A program made the position numbers and the translations under genes. From the NCBI GenBank assembly GCA_950022295.1, contig OX465597.1, forward strand, positions 192,385,016-192,449,015: a stretch of DNA of 64,000 nucleotides. The letters run 5' to 3'. The notes under the pieces were generated by a model. The model was not told where the DNA came from. It was given only the letters and a program-made list of their open reading frames with translations, and made no database searches. Shown piece by piece: positions 20,902 to 32,042 of this stretch. Each line of letters begins with the position of its first letter. Within the stretch, counting starts at the first letter, position 1. The stretch comes from Bromus sterilis. Taxonomy: Eukaryota; Streptophyta; Magnoliopsida; Poales; Poaceae.

Positions 20902-23900
20902 ATGGCGGTCTATGCAGCCCTCCAGATGGGTTTGGATCTGGCTCCTGGGAAGGAGTTCTCTGAGGAGGTTCGACGCAGTTTTTTCTCTACGGTGCATCCC
21001 ACCGTGCATTCGGTCCATTTCAACATGGTGGTGGCCTTTGGCCGCACATCTTTCAAGATGGATGAAGATTCCGCGGCGGTTTCTCTCGAGTCCATGACGG
21101 GTGGTCGATGTGATGCACTCAAGGTTTCTTCTCTACGTGATCGTGTTTTCACTTTCACGATGGCTAACAAACATGTTGGTTTTCTGGTTACCAAGCGCAG
21201 GAAATTTGTCTCTCCAAAGATTATTTGTTACTTTTATCTTTGGAATTATGGAGGACCTCAATGGATCTATGAGTTCAAGCTCTGGCAGAAACAATGCAAG
21301 GAAGAATGGACACTGGTTAGTCCATCCAAGAAACGTGCTCAGGCGGGGATGAACGCATTACGTGCGGATCCAAAAAAGTCGGCGATGAAAGTTGGGGCAT
21401 CTAAGTACAAAACCCTACGTTTTGCTACTATTATTGACTATGAGGCCTGCAAGAGCTATAATTTGCGTGTTCTTTCAGAAGCTCGCAATGATTTGGTTGA
21501 AGCTGGTTATGATCTGCTCCCGGACGAATGTCCTCCGCCGTCGCCGCCACTGGTTGTTCATCGGACGGTGGCAAAGCCGGTGATTCAATTTGGAATAGTT
21601 CCGCTTTCCATGGACGAACCCGGATCTTCCGCCTGTGATAAGGATTCTTTACCTGATAATGTGCAACGGACACTCCTGCCATCTTTAAACCATTGTGCCT
21701 CGCCTATTGTGGGAAAACAGCACGTATCCATATCTGGAGTTGCCCTACAGGAGAAACAAAAAGATTCGGTGCAGGTTTCCTCCTCTACCACGCAGGGCGT
21801 GCCTACTACGGATGCGTTCGAAGCTATGGTGGATGACATGGTCTTGTTTCTCCTGTTTCTCCTCAATAGAGCTCTATCTGCAAAATTCAGGGGGCACTTG
21901 TCATCGTCTTGCCCGTCAAAACGGCTCTGCATGGCATGCAACCGGGTGGGCCACTGTAGACGGGACTGCGATGCGATTGCACGTAGAGAGGGACGCGTCT
22001 GGAGGCCGATTCACACGCAACATCCCATTGAGTACACACCAGACTCTTCCTCTAATATTGCGACTCGCGCCACCTCCCTCCCCTGCCCAAGCGTCTCCGA
22101 GGAGAAAACCCCACCTTCCGCTTGCGCTTTGCCGCCTCCAATCGATCTCGCCGCTCCTCCTTGCTCTCGCTGCATCCCCAGCTCGGCATCCATGGCGGTT
22201 TATGAGCTCGACCCCCATCGCTATCTCCCCGCTGGCCACCTAATCGTGGATGGTGGGGCCAATCGCCTGCCGCGCACCTTTGTCACTGCGGGTGCGAGGC
22301 CAGAGCGGCGCCACGAGGACTTCATGGTGGCAGAGATCATGCCACCACCACCTCCAGAAGCTTTGGGGCCAGCCCGTGAGGACGTGGCAGATTTCTTGCA
22401 GGCCCGCGGCATCATGGTGCGCTCGGTGCAGCCATGGTTTCTGGGAGTGGGGCTTTTCCAAGTTCGGGATGCGGCTGTTAGGTACACTCTCACACAACAT
22501 CCTCCTTTCGATCTTGGCGGTGATAGATTCGTGCGTTTCTACAACCACGACCAAGGCGAAGGCTTCCGTGGTGCGGATGATTTCCGTACGGGCTGGATCA
22601 TGCTGGTTGGAGTACCTCTTGACTACCGCAACACCAAGAATTTGTCAGAGGGTATTAACACTTTTTGTAAATTTCATTCTTGGAACTCTGAAGATCCATA
22701 TTTGGTGCGCTCGATTGTGCATGCGTCTTTCCCTTCCACGGAGCTTGTTCCAAGGGATGTGGTCTTCGATGATTACACTGAATGGGGAGGAAACAGGGTT
22801 AACTGGACGGCTTCCTGCTACATTCTAGGAGCAGACTGGGCAAATCAAATGCCACAGGATGATGATCCCATACCGCTCAATCGAAACCCGCATCCTCTAC
22901 CTGGGGAGCTTGTTCCAGATAACATCCCATGGGTGCTTCCCCAATATCCGGCTATTGGCTGGAACGACGTCCCTGCACCAGCACCTGACAATGTTCTAGC
23001 CCCCAATGACCCTCCGGGTTGGGGAAATGCAGTCTGGGGTGATGCTGCAGACCAACAGCCGGAGAAAAAGGACCAACAGGATGCCCCTGATCAAGACCAA
23101 AGATCCATGGTGCTGGACCATCCTGACCTTTCTGAATCGGTGGAGCAACCGGTTTTAGAAGTTGTCAACATTCCAGATGATGAGGATCATTTTCTACAAC
23201 AGCCAGCTGACGAGGAGCCCATTTTGGCCTTGGTTCCCTATGTCCCACCCCCTATTCACCCACAACAAGTGTTTGTGGGGATGATCAACATTTTTGCTGG
23301 GCCAGAGTTTCCCCCTGAGATGCAGTGGAGCAGGGCTTTCTCCAGGGTGATACCTGAACTTTGCTCCCTTCAGGTCCCCAGAAGCCTGATCTTGTGCCTG
23401 ACTCTCCCTCTGATATGTTCCAAGAGATCTTGGAGCATGGCTTTTGACGAGAGTTCCATGGAGCTTTCTATTACTTTTATTGCTGATGATGCAGGGCCAC
23501 ATACCTTTGCACCTCCAATGCCTGCAGTGGAGCTACCCAGGGAGCTCACCTTCTCCAGCCCCCCACTGACAAAGGTGACAGCACCAAGATGCAAGAAGAG
23601 GGCAACCCCCGTTGTTGACACTGCTGTCAGGCGCTGCACCAGAAGCGCAATCAAGCGGGACGACTTTAAGGCGGGAGCTTTGGCAGAACTCCCTATGGCC
23701 CCAAAACGAAATAATCTCAAGGCCAAGCCCATACACATGGTGTCGGAGGACGAGTCTGAGGGACAAACCCAATGCCCATCTCAGCAGGAGGAACATGTGG
23801 TGCCACCCACTCCTATCAGGGTCATTCAGACCATTGGCGCAGACTTGCAGATGGACCCAGCTCTACTGACGAAGGAGAAGCTTATGGCAGATCCATCATC

Positions 23901-23931
23901 TGCAGCTCAGAAGGATGATGATGATTTTTAG
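20902..23931 (+). CDS. LINE ORF1, nucleic-acid-binding protein, 1009 aa
   Basis: It is uninterrupted from ATG 20902 to the stop at 23931. Residues 1-430 hold a domain like those in plant LINE ORF1 proteins (FNMVVAFGRTSF near the start) and a CCHC zinc knuckle CMACNRVGHCRRDC at about residues 343-356. A second Met in the same context (catggcgg) at residue 431 opens a second module, MAVYELDPHRYLPAGH, followed by a domain with FLQARGIMVRSVQPWFLG and RTGWIMLVGVPLDYRN. The C-terminus is acidic and Pro-rich and ends in DDDDF. ORF1 proteins of the family bind LINE RNA. The length is large for a plant LINE ORF1, which suggests a fusion of two ORF1 types. It ends about 155 bp before ORF2. Confidence 0.85.
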   Translation: MAVYAALQMGLDLAPGKEFSEEVRRSFFSTVHPTVHSVHFNMVVAFGRTSFKMDEDSAAVSLESMTGGRCDALKVSSLRDRVFTFTMANKHVGFLVTKRRKFVSPKIICYFYLWNYGGPQWIYEFKLWQKQCKEEWTLVSPSKKRAQAGMNALRADPKKSAMKVGASKYKTLRFATIIDYEACKSYNLRVLSEARNDLVEAGYDLLPDECPPPSPPLVVHRTVAKPVIQFGIVPLSMDEPGSSACDKDSLPDNVQRTLLPSLNHCASPIVGKQHVSISGVALQEKQKDSVQVSSSTTQGVPTTDAFEAMVDDMVLFLLFLLNRALSAKFRGHLSSSCPSKRLCMACNRVGHCRRDCDAIARREGRVWRPIHTQHPIEYTPDSSSNIATRATSLPCPSVSEEKTPPSACALPPPIDLAAPPCSRCIPSSASMAVYELDPHRYLPAGHLIVDGGANRLPRTFVTAGARPERRHEDFMVAEIMPPPPPEALGPAREDVADFLQARGIMVRSVQPWFLGVGLFQVRDAAVRYTLTQHPPFDLGGDRFVRFYNHDQGEGFRGADDFRTGWIMLVGVPLDYRNTKNLSEGINTFCKFHSWNSEDPYLVRSIVHASFPSTELVPRDVVFDDYTEWGGNRVNWTASCYILGADWANQMPQDDDPIPLNRNPHPLPGELVPDNIPWVLPQYPAIGWNDVPAPAPDNVLAPNDPPGWGNAVWGDAADQQPEKKDQQDAPDQDQRSMVLDHPDLSESVEQPVLEVVNIPDDEDHFLQQPADEEPILALVPYVPPPIHPQQVFVGMINIFAGPEFPPEMQWSRAFSRVIPELCSLQVPRSLILCLTLPLICSKRSWSMAFDESSMELSITFIADDAGPHTFAPPMPAVELPRELTFSSPPLTKVTAPRCKKRATPVVDTAVRRCTRSAIKRDDFKAGALAELPMAPKRNNLKAKPIHMVSEDESEGQTQCPSQQEEHVVPPTPIRVIQTIGADLQMDPALLTKEKLMADPSSAAQKDDDDF

Positions 23932-24086
23932 CTCCCATTTTGTTTTCTGGGTTTGTCAAGCCTTTAAATTGGCCACTTGTGATACTGTTTCTAGGCAGTT
24001 TTCTTTTGGCCTGTGGTGCTATTCCTTCTACTGGTTGATAACTCTAATGTTTATAGTTATCCTGATTTCCTTTTCTTCTATTTCCC

Positions 24087-27000
24087 ATGAATTATAAAAC
24101 TACTAGAGATTGGAAAGTGCTTTGTTGGAATGTTCGTGGACTAAATTCAACAGCTCGACAAAGTGCAGTGCGGGAGAAAATTGAGCATAGTCAGTGTGCA
24201 GTGATCTGCCTTCAGGAAACCAAATGTGAGACTGTCGACCACAACTTTATTAAATCCTTTTTCCCCAGGAGATTTAATCAATTTGTTGTGGTTCCTTCGA
24301 GAGGAGCCTCTGGGGAATTCTGACCATTTGGAATTCAGCTATCTTTGATGGACAGTTGGTTGACACAAAAGCTTTTGGGATGGTGATTCATTTTACTTCC
24401 TCTCATAATGCAGAATCTTGGACTCTGGTGAATGTTTATGACCCTTGTGAGCAGCAGCAGAGAGACATTTTTGTGGATTGGCTCTACCACCTATCTATCC
24501 CCTTTGATGCCAATTGGCTCTCGCTTGGAGATTTTAATTTCATCCGGTCTTTGGATAATAGGAATTTGCCTGGTGGAGATGTCACTGACATGTTCAATTT
24601 CAATGAGATAATTGGTCATCTTGGTCTACTTGATCTTCCTTTGAAAGGCAGAAGATTTACATGGTCTAACATGCAGGAGAATCCATTACTAGAGCAGCTG
24701 GATTGGTTCTTCACCTCTGCTAATTGGGTTTTATCTTACCCTTCAACTCAGGTGCTGCCTTTGGCTAAGACTGCATCAGACCATGTTCCTTGTGTGGTAA
24801 CAATTAACACCTCCATCCCAAAAGCTAACATATTTTTATTTGAGAACTTTTGGGTGGAGATGCCTGGTTTTCTGGATTGTGTAAAATTTTCTTGGGATGC
24901 TTGGTCCTCTAAAGCTCATCCTGTGGCTAGAATTGTGGACAAGTTCAAGAGACTTAGAAGGGCCCTCAAACACTGGCAGAAAAACTTTTCAAACTTCAAA
25001 GTGCTTATATCCAAGTACAACAGGATCATTTTCTTGACTGTTTAGAAGAGTTCAGGAAGCTGACTGTACCTGAATCCAATTTTAGGAGAATTGTCAAGTT
25101 GCACCTGGAGAAAATCATGCATTGGCAGTATATGTACTGGAAGAAAAGATGCACACAGAGATATTTCAAAGTGGGGGAGGAGATCTCCAAGTTTTTTCAA
25201 GAAATGGCCTCTGAGAGGCATAGAAGGAATTCAATTGCCTCTCTCCAGCTAGCTGATGGAACTACTTGCTCCTCCCATGATCTACTTGCTAATGCCTTTT
25301 GGTCTGCTTTTAAAAATAGAATGGGAGTAGCCAAGGGTATTGTCATGACTTGCAATCTGAATGATCTGCTTGCTCCTGTGGATGGATTGGAAGCTTTGGT
25401 AGCCCCTGTTGATATGACAGAAATGGATGATACAATCAAGTTCATGCCACCTGATAAATCACCTGGACCTGATGGTTTTAATGGCAGATTTTTGAAATCT
25501 TACTGGTCCATAATTTGCACTGACTTTTACAGGTTGGCTGAGGAATTCCATAGTGGCCTTGCTGATTTAGAAGGTTTAAATGGCTCTTACATCACTCTTA
25601 TCCCCAAGAAACCTGTTCCTGAGACTATGAATGACTTCAGACCCATCTCCCTCACCAGTGTGGGTATTAAGTTTCTCACAAAGATGGCTGCTAATAGGTT
25701 TCAGAAGGACATCAGGAAGTGCATTCACAAAAACCAATATGGTTTCATCAAGGAGAGATCTATCCAGGACTGTATTTCCTGGACTTTAGAATACCTGCAC
25801 CAGTGCCACCATTCCAAAAGACCCCTGATTTTGCTGAAGATTGATTTTGAGAAAGCTTTTGACTCTATTGAGCATGATGCCATCCTAGAGATTTTAAAGC
25901 ACAAAGGTTTTCCATTAAAATGGAGAATCTGGGTGCAGCAGCTATTGGACACTGGGTCTTCCTCTGTTCTATTAAATGGCATCCCAGGAAGACAGTTTAA
26001 ATGCAAAAGGGGGGGTCAAAAAGGGTGATCCTTTATTCCCTCTTCTTTTTGTTCTGGCTGCTGATCTTCTGCAATCTGTTGTCAATGATCTGCTGAGGAA
26101 AGGGCATCTCAGTTTGCCTATTCCATGCCATGACCCTGATTTTCCAATTGTTCAGTATGCTGATGACACAATCTTGGTTATGCCAGTTGAGGCTATACAA
26201 GTTCTTAGGCTCAAGGAGGCTCTCCAAAGTTTCTCTCAGTCCACTGGTCTGGATATCAACTACAACAAATCATCCATGATTCCTATCAATCTTGATGAGG
26301 TTTCTATAGCTGATTTGGCTAATGTTTTTGGTTTCCAAGTTGGGAAGCTTCCTTTCACATATTTGGGGTTGCCTGAGGGCACTACCAGGCCCAAAATTGT
26401 GGATTTGATCCCTTTGGTGGACTGCATGGAGAGAAGACTTACTGCCAGCTCTTGCTTTTTAACTCAAGGGGCAAACTTCTGCTACGCAACTCTGTGATAT
26501 CTTCCATGCCCATCTACTTCCTTTGCTCTTTACACATTCCTGCTGGTATCATCAAGCAATTGGAGAGGATCCAGAGACAATGTCTTTGGAGGAATTATGG
26601 ACATGATTCTGGCAAGTCACTTGCTGCTTGGGAGCTTGTGTGCAGACCAAAGAACAAGGTTGGTCTAGGCATCCTCAATTTGCAACTGCAGAATCAAGCC
26701 CTTTTGATGAAGCACCTGAATAAGTTTTACAATAAGGAGGATGTGCCTTGGGTCTCTCTTGTATGGAATACTTATTACCATGAAAGAGTGCCCCATGCTA
26801 CTGAGCTCTGTGGCTCATTCTGGTGGAAAGATGTGGCCAAATTGATGGATAGATTTGTGGCTGTGTCCCAGGTTAAAGTGGGTCTTGGAGACTCTGTTTT
26901 GCTGTGGAGTGATTTTTGGGTCTCCAACACAAATGCCACTCTAGCTCAGAAGTTCCAAAGATTGTTTTCCTTTGCTAAGGATCCTTTTCTATCTGTAAAA

Positions 27001-27696
27001 GAGGCCAGGGAGGTTGCTCATCTCACTGAGCTTTTCAATCTACCTTTATCTGCACAGGCTTTCCAGGAACTCTCTGAGATGCAACTAATCCTTCCAAATC
27101 AAAGTGGTGACGAAATAAAGGACTGCTGGACATGGAGGTTGAATGGCAAAGGACAATACACTGCTAAGAAGTTCTACAAGTTGGTGCATGATCCTATACA
27201 TGCAAATCCCCTTATAAATTGGATTTGGAAATCCTGTTGCATCTTGAAGACCAAAGTTTTCGCTTGGCTGGTAATCATGGATCGTCTAAATACAAAGGAC
27301 ATGCTCATCAGACGACACTGGAACATCCAGGATGGTCCTGAGTGTGTGCTCTGCCATACCCAACACTTGGAGACCAGAGATCATCTCTTTTTCCAGTGCA
27401 ACTTCAGTGCTAGAATATGGGCATATCTGCAAATTGATTGGAGCCATGGTTCTGACATGATTCACATTGCCAAGAGCGCCAAGGAGTCCTTCAATAAACC
27501 TTTCTTCGCTGAAGTGGTTTTTACTGCCTGGTGGAACATCTGGTTGACCAGGAATGCTAAATATTTCAAGCATGTCAGGCCCTCTTTTTCTAAGTGGAGG
27601 GTTGGATTCATTCATGATTTAACCCTGCTTAGTTATAGAATTAAGCCTAGATTTAAGGATCTTTTACTTAGATGGATTGATTTCCTTCCACCTTGA
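24087..27696 (+). pseudogene. LINE ORF2: endonuclease-reverse transcriptase, broken
   Basis: The frame starts at ATG 24087 (MNYKTTRDW). Domains in order are an apurinic-type endonuclease (CWNVRGLN, CLQETK, LGDFNFIR, SDHVP), reverse transcriptase with PPDKSPGPDGFNG, KIDFEKAFDS and the catalytic YADD at 26156-26167, and a C-terminal zf-RVT domain (CVLCHTQHLETRDHLFFQC at about 27341-27400). In the family it nicks target DNA and copies LINE RNA from the nick. Breaks lie near 24321 (stop after frameshift), 25043 (stop), about 26010-26026 (frameshift at a G-run) and about 26455-26495 (frameshift). It is therefore inactive. Confidence 0.92.
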
Positions 27697-27750
27697 GAGG
27701 TGTTTTTTTTGAAGCTTTTGCTGTACATTTGTAAATATTGTGTTCCTGGT

Positions 27751-27802
27751 AATAAAATGCTAGGGGAAGCCTTACCCCTCAGTTTGGAAGCTTCAAAAAA
27801 AT
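27751..27802 (+). other. LINE 3' end: polyA signal, hairpin, A-rich tail
   Basis: aataaa at 27751 is followed by aggggaagccttacccct (27762-27779), which can fold into a short stem with one bulge, then a few A residues before the target duplication. A 3' hairpin is typical of LINEs whose reverse transcriptase recognises its own RNA end. Confidence 0.6.
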
Positions 27803-27815
27803 ATACTTTGTTTAG
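27803..27815 (+). other. Right target-site duplication of the LINE
   Basis: atactttgtttag is the exact copy of 20710-20722. The protease frame of VI resumes directly after it. Confidence 0.9.
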
Positions 27816-28226
27816 AAAAACTAATCCCTACAGATGTCTCTCTTCAGATGGTTGACAAGTCAACAGTCGTTCCCATTGGTATTTGTGAGGATGTTCCCGT
27901 TGAAGTTGCTAATTGTTTAATCCTTACTGATTTTGTTGTGCTTGACATGCCCGAGGATGGGAGCATGCCATTTTTTTCTTGGTAGACCTTTTCTTAACAC
28001 CGCAGGTGCTATTATTGATTGCAATAAAGGAAAGGTTACTTTTAATGTGAATGATAAAGAACACACGGTGTATTTTCCGAAGAAGATTGACAAAAGGCAT
28101 GGCCTCAACTCTATAGAGAATATCGAGACCGTGAAGATTGGTGAGTGGGATTGTCCTCTACATGTGCACCACAAATACAAAACCATTATGGTGGGGACAA
28201 TATCCATTAAAGTAAAGGTACCATGA
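27816..28226 (+). pseudogene. Element VI protease, second part
   Basis: It continues the domain interrupted by the LINE: SLQMVDKSTVVPIGICEDV, then FVVLDMPEDGSM, a frameshift near 27970, then GRPFLNTAGAIIDC and HTVYFPKKID. The C-terminal end (about 28226) is where reverse transcriptase should begin in an autonomous relative; no such sequence follows. Confidence 0.8.
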
Positions 28227-29019
28227 ATGCTTCATAGTAAGTGAAACTTTTTTCTCTATGTATTGCTAGTTTGGTAGTAGGACTTGATCAACCTTGCTAT
28301 TAGATGAGTTTTATATAAGTAAAAAGTAGAGGTTGTTATGTTTGCATTTCTTTTAGCTTTATCTTTCTTGCTGTACCAAGTTTATATGTTTTTGAAGCTT
28401 CACAATTCTAATCACTGCTTCAAGTTTTCAGAAAGTTTCGCAGCTTTTTGAACTTCGAAATTTTTTCAACACTGAAGTTGTCAGAGAAATTCCAGAAAAA
28501 TTATAATAAAAATTTCCATGCCGGGAGTGACCCAGAGGCACCTGGGGCTGATCAGGGGGACCACCTGGCGCGGCCTGCCCCCTGGCCGCGCCCACAGGGC
28601 GCCTGGGGCCCACAGGCCCCACCTCCAGGTATGTCTTCTTCCCCCTTCTTCCTCTCTCTCCAAAAACACGAGTTCTGCTCCAGTTCTTGCGTTCTTTCTC
28701 TTCTTGGAGGAGATTTTTGATATCTCTCTACAGCCCATCATTCGCGCTGAGATTTGGAGCAAATACTCCCTGGTATGTAACTCCTTCACCCCTCCAATTA
28801 GATTTTTGATTGGTGGCTTCATTTGTGAGTATTTAGTAGCTCTTGGTGCTGTTCATATGAGCTTGCATGCATGTGTAGAAATTTATTTTCCAAGTTTTGA
28901 TGCAAGTTTATGACTTAGGTAAGTGAGTAGAGTAGTTTGCCTCAACTCACTTTATTTAAATCCTTGTTTTTGTGAATTGTAAAAATTTCAGAAACGAGTT
29001 TCTTTGGAAAAGAAAAAGG
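28227..29019 (+). other. Internal spacer of VI with an LTR-like GC-rich module
   Basis: No gene is seen. At 28475-28625 the order aaattccag, an A-rich stretch, then a GC-rich segment with cacctggcgcggcc resembles the promoter-proximal part of this element's own LTR (17200-17345, 32200-32345), but without the TATA box. A CT-rich stretch follows and leads to the ATHILA-like frame. Confidence 0.55.
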
Positions 29020-30205
29020 ATGGCTTGGGAAGAAGAAGCTCGAGCGCTCCGATCGAGTTACTAGAGCTGCAGCTTCACCCTCTGCAGTTAGGGTGAGATA
29101 CAATGAAGATCATGTGCCCCTGGAGTTGTTAGAAGACACAAGTCAAGCATGCACAATGATGTATCTGTTCGATGATTTTCTTACAGCTGCAGGTATTAAG
29201 GAGGAATTTTATGGCCTTTGTGCCAATGCAGGTTTCACACGGCTAGCATTATGCCGTGTAGTTCCATACAAAAAGCTTACCTCCTTCTTTGTTAACAGTT
29301 TTTGTTATAACCATGATGCTGGAACCGTCGAGTTCTAACTTTATAATGATCTCATAACCATGTCTTTGGCATAGTTTTGTGATATAATAGGTGTGCCGAA
29401 CATTGGTCAGACAACGAAGATGACCATGCAGCCTTCCGGGTTGAGGAATCTCTTCAAGTCCCTTTGTTGCCAGGAGGACACCGACATTCGGCGTAAGAAG
29501 ATTTCCAGCATTCAGTTTCCACACCTCAGGTATTTTGCGTATTTTGTTTCTAGAGGGGTGTTAGCTCGTGACAACACGAGCAATGGCTCTGCACCAGATT
29601 TCGCTATTTATGCAAATTCCCTCTCTGATAAGAATGAGTATAATGTGGGTGCCTGGATTGCTCGTTGCCTTGTTACGAACAGTAACAAAGGCGATTTATA
29701 TGGTGGCGTTTACGCCACACTTATCCTTGAGTCTCTTGAGCGCACCCCAGATCCTGATGATGTTCCCTTTTCATACGCGAGTCTCGATCTTGCGTCTATG
29801 AAGAGGCATAAGTTTGTTACCATGACTTCCCACTTTGGTAACCTTGATTATATTTTGAGGTTTGAAAGGACCATTACTCGTGAGATCCGTCTACCTCCAC
29901 CACTTTTGTTTGATAGCACTTGCAGGAATGGATGGTCCTTCAACGAGATTCAGTTCGATGAGTTCATGGCTCATTACCAGCCGCATAATCCCATGGAGGG
30001 GTTTGTGCCCGATGAGGAGGAGCATGGTGAGTTCCCACATTTCCAGGGAGAGACCTTCACCGAGCAGGGCGAGGGGTTTTCTTCCGCTTGGAGCGCAGGG
30101 CCTTCCTCATGGGAGGACCCGAGGACTTTGGTGTATGCACCGGAGGGCTCATACGACTCCTGGGCTAACCATTACCCCGGAGCAGAAGGCTCATGGGGGA
30201 AGTAG
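29020..30205 (+). pseudogene. ATHILA ORF-1-like protein, broken
   Basis: The ATG at 29020 is followed by an early frame break. The recognisable domain runs from about 29090: FLTAAGIKEEFYGLC, VPYKKLTSFFVNSF, RRKKISSIQFPHLRYFA, EYNVGAWIARCL and GDLYGGVYATLILESLE, then LDLASMKRHKFVTM. This pattern fits the family known as ATHILA ORF-1, whose role is not established. In-frame stops lie at 29336 and 29372. The C-terminal part (about 29985-30205) is acidic and Gly/Ser/Trp-rich (SSAWSAGPSSWEDP). It takes the place of the polymerase region in this element. An envelope-like role has been suggested for ORFs in this position, but nothing here shows a signal peptide or membrane segment. Confidence 0.75.
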
Positions 30206-32030
30206 CTGCTACCAACTTAGGCCAAAAGCCTAAGCTTGGGGGAGTACGTGCCTTTCTCACCTTTCCATTGTATTATCCGTTTTCATTTTATTCGCTTTGA
30301 TCTTTTCGAAGCTTTTGCCCGTTCTTCTTTGGTCTTTTATTTTTCAAAAACAACAAAAATATTTCTCTTTTCTTTTTCTTTTTCTAAATCTTTGAAAAAT
30401 CCAAAAAGATTTCTTTTCTCTCTTTAGTTTGCTTTTTTGCAGAATTCATCTCGAGTCCGTGATGGCATGTGCACTTGATTATATTTCTACGTTCAACCGT
30501 GCAAGTGACAAGGCAATAATGACGAAGATCGACGAAAGGGATGCAACTAGGAAAACCGGTATGAACTCTTCTTGTTTCTACTTTTGTACATATGCTTGTA
30601 CTTATGATTTAGAGACCAGCTTGTAGCGACATAGTGCTATGTTTACAATGCTTTCCCTGCGTTCATGTTTTCCTTGTGGCTAATCTCGAATAGCTAGAGT
30701 ACATAATGTGTTGTTGAAATGATTTACATGCATTGCATTGTTCATAGTTTAGCATATTGAAGTGGTATTTCCCTTTGGAGAATTCTTGGATTGACTTGGC
30801 ACATGCTTAGACCTATTTATGACTGAAAAATCTACTATGCCTTGATGATCTTTGAATTTCAGAATAGTTGTATCATTTTCAAGCCCAATTCAATGTTACT
30901 TTGTCGCTCTGTAGGATTATGACTGTTATTGCTCTCTAGTTGGTCGCTTCCCAGTCTTTTGCTAGCCTTCGCTCGCACCAAGCAGATTTCTGCTTGTGCA
31001 TCCAAAATCCTTGAAACTAGTTTTTCCATATGAGTCCACCATACCTTCCTATGTGGTATTTACTGGCCATCCTAACGAAGACTTTCTTGTACCATCTCGA
31101 AATCATTAAAGCCCTACTGTGTTGTGCCTCTGCTTCAACTCATGAGGAAGTAGTAGGTGATTCATGACCATCTTATGTTAGACATTTTTTATTCCGGGAT
31201 TGCATGTCTAATTTTCAAATCCCTAATACGAGGAGGGACTGGCATGAGTGCGCCCAGCTCACAAAAGATAATCACAACCAACAAACCCTCCTTCACGCTT
31301 TGTCTATGAGAAATCAGAAAACTTTGGCAGTGATAAATGAAGGAGATTAAGGGGATGTGACCGTCTCCATCTTGGGAGCCGTTCCTCGAAACATGTCTAG
31401 CGTAAGAGGTGATTGAGCTGTCTACTAGCATTCGTTGACAAACCATGCACCTCCCAAAACACTTTTTATTTCTGTTTTCAAAACCAAGAGCTCTGGTACA
31501 AGTTTACTTTTTGCTTCCAACCACGGGTTTTCAACCTTTCCATCAAACTCCACGGTTCGAGAGTCTCCACCTTCTTTCTTCAAAGCACCAACTAGGAGAG
31601 CATAATTTTCATTCTGAGTGTAATGTGCATTGTCCCAAAGTATTACATTGTCTTTTGCATGATTGTGGTATTACTTTTTCTGAAGTTCTTAGTTCTAGTC
31701 TCCTTTAAAACTCCGGAGGAGTTTCTGCATTTATGTTTTGCTTCACTCATGGAGGCTGGCGAAATACCACTCTAGTATGTTCAAGCTTTGTGCATTGTAA
31801 TCTTGCCTTAATTTTCAGTAACATATTATTTACTTTTAGTTGTTTGTGATTGATCACTTGAAAGAAGGATTGCTTCGTGCATTGTCCTCATAGCATTGTT
31901 TTGATACTTGCTAAATTCTTTTCGTAGTACATGCTTATATACATTCATTGAAGCAAAAGAGTTTGTCAAAGTTTTCTTTGTTGCGTTCAGTTCGTTGTAC
32001 TGAATTGCTGGAGGACAAGAAATATGATAA
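30206..32030 (+). other. 3' noncoding region of VI
   Basis: No supported gene in 1.8 kb. A purine tract cttgggggagtacg near 30235 resembles a polypurine tract far upstream of the real one and may act as an extra priming site. Small open frames here lack recognisable motifs. Confidence 0.5.
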
Positions 32031-32042
32031 TCTTGGGGGAGT
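32031..32042 (+). other. Polypurine tract of VI
   Basis: tcttgggggagt lies immediately before the 3' LTR start, the standard plus-strand primer position. Confidence 0.85.

Larger units (their letters stand above)
20723..27802 (+). mobile_element. LINE (non-LTR retrotransposon), full-length or nearly so
   Basis: A 7.08-kb insertion in element VI is flanked by a 13-bp exact target duplication. It carries ORF1 (20902-23931), ORF2 with endonuclease, reverse transcriptase and zf-RVT domains (24087-27696), a polyadenylation signal (27751-27756), a 3' hairpin and a short A-rich end. ORF order and domains fit plant L1-type LINEs. ORF1 is open, but ORF2 has four breaks, so this copy cannot move by itself. 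Confidence 0.93.

Noticed and set aside
29020..30205. Envelope gene in element VI
   Set aside because: No signal peptide, membrane segment or cleavage motif is visible. The sequence fits the ATHILA ORF-1 type, so an envelope call is not supported.
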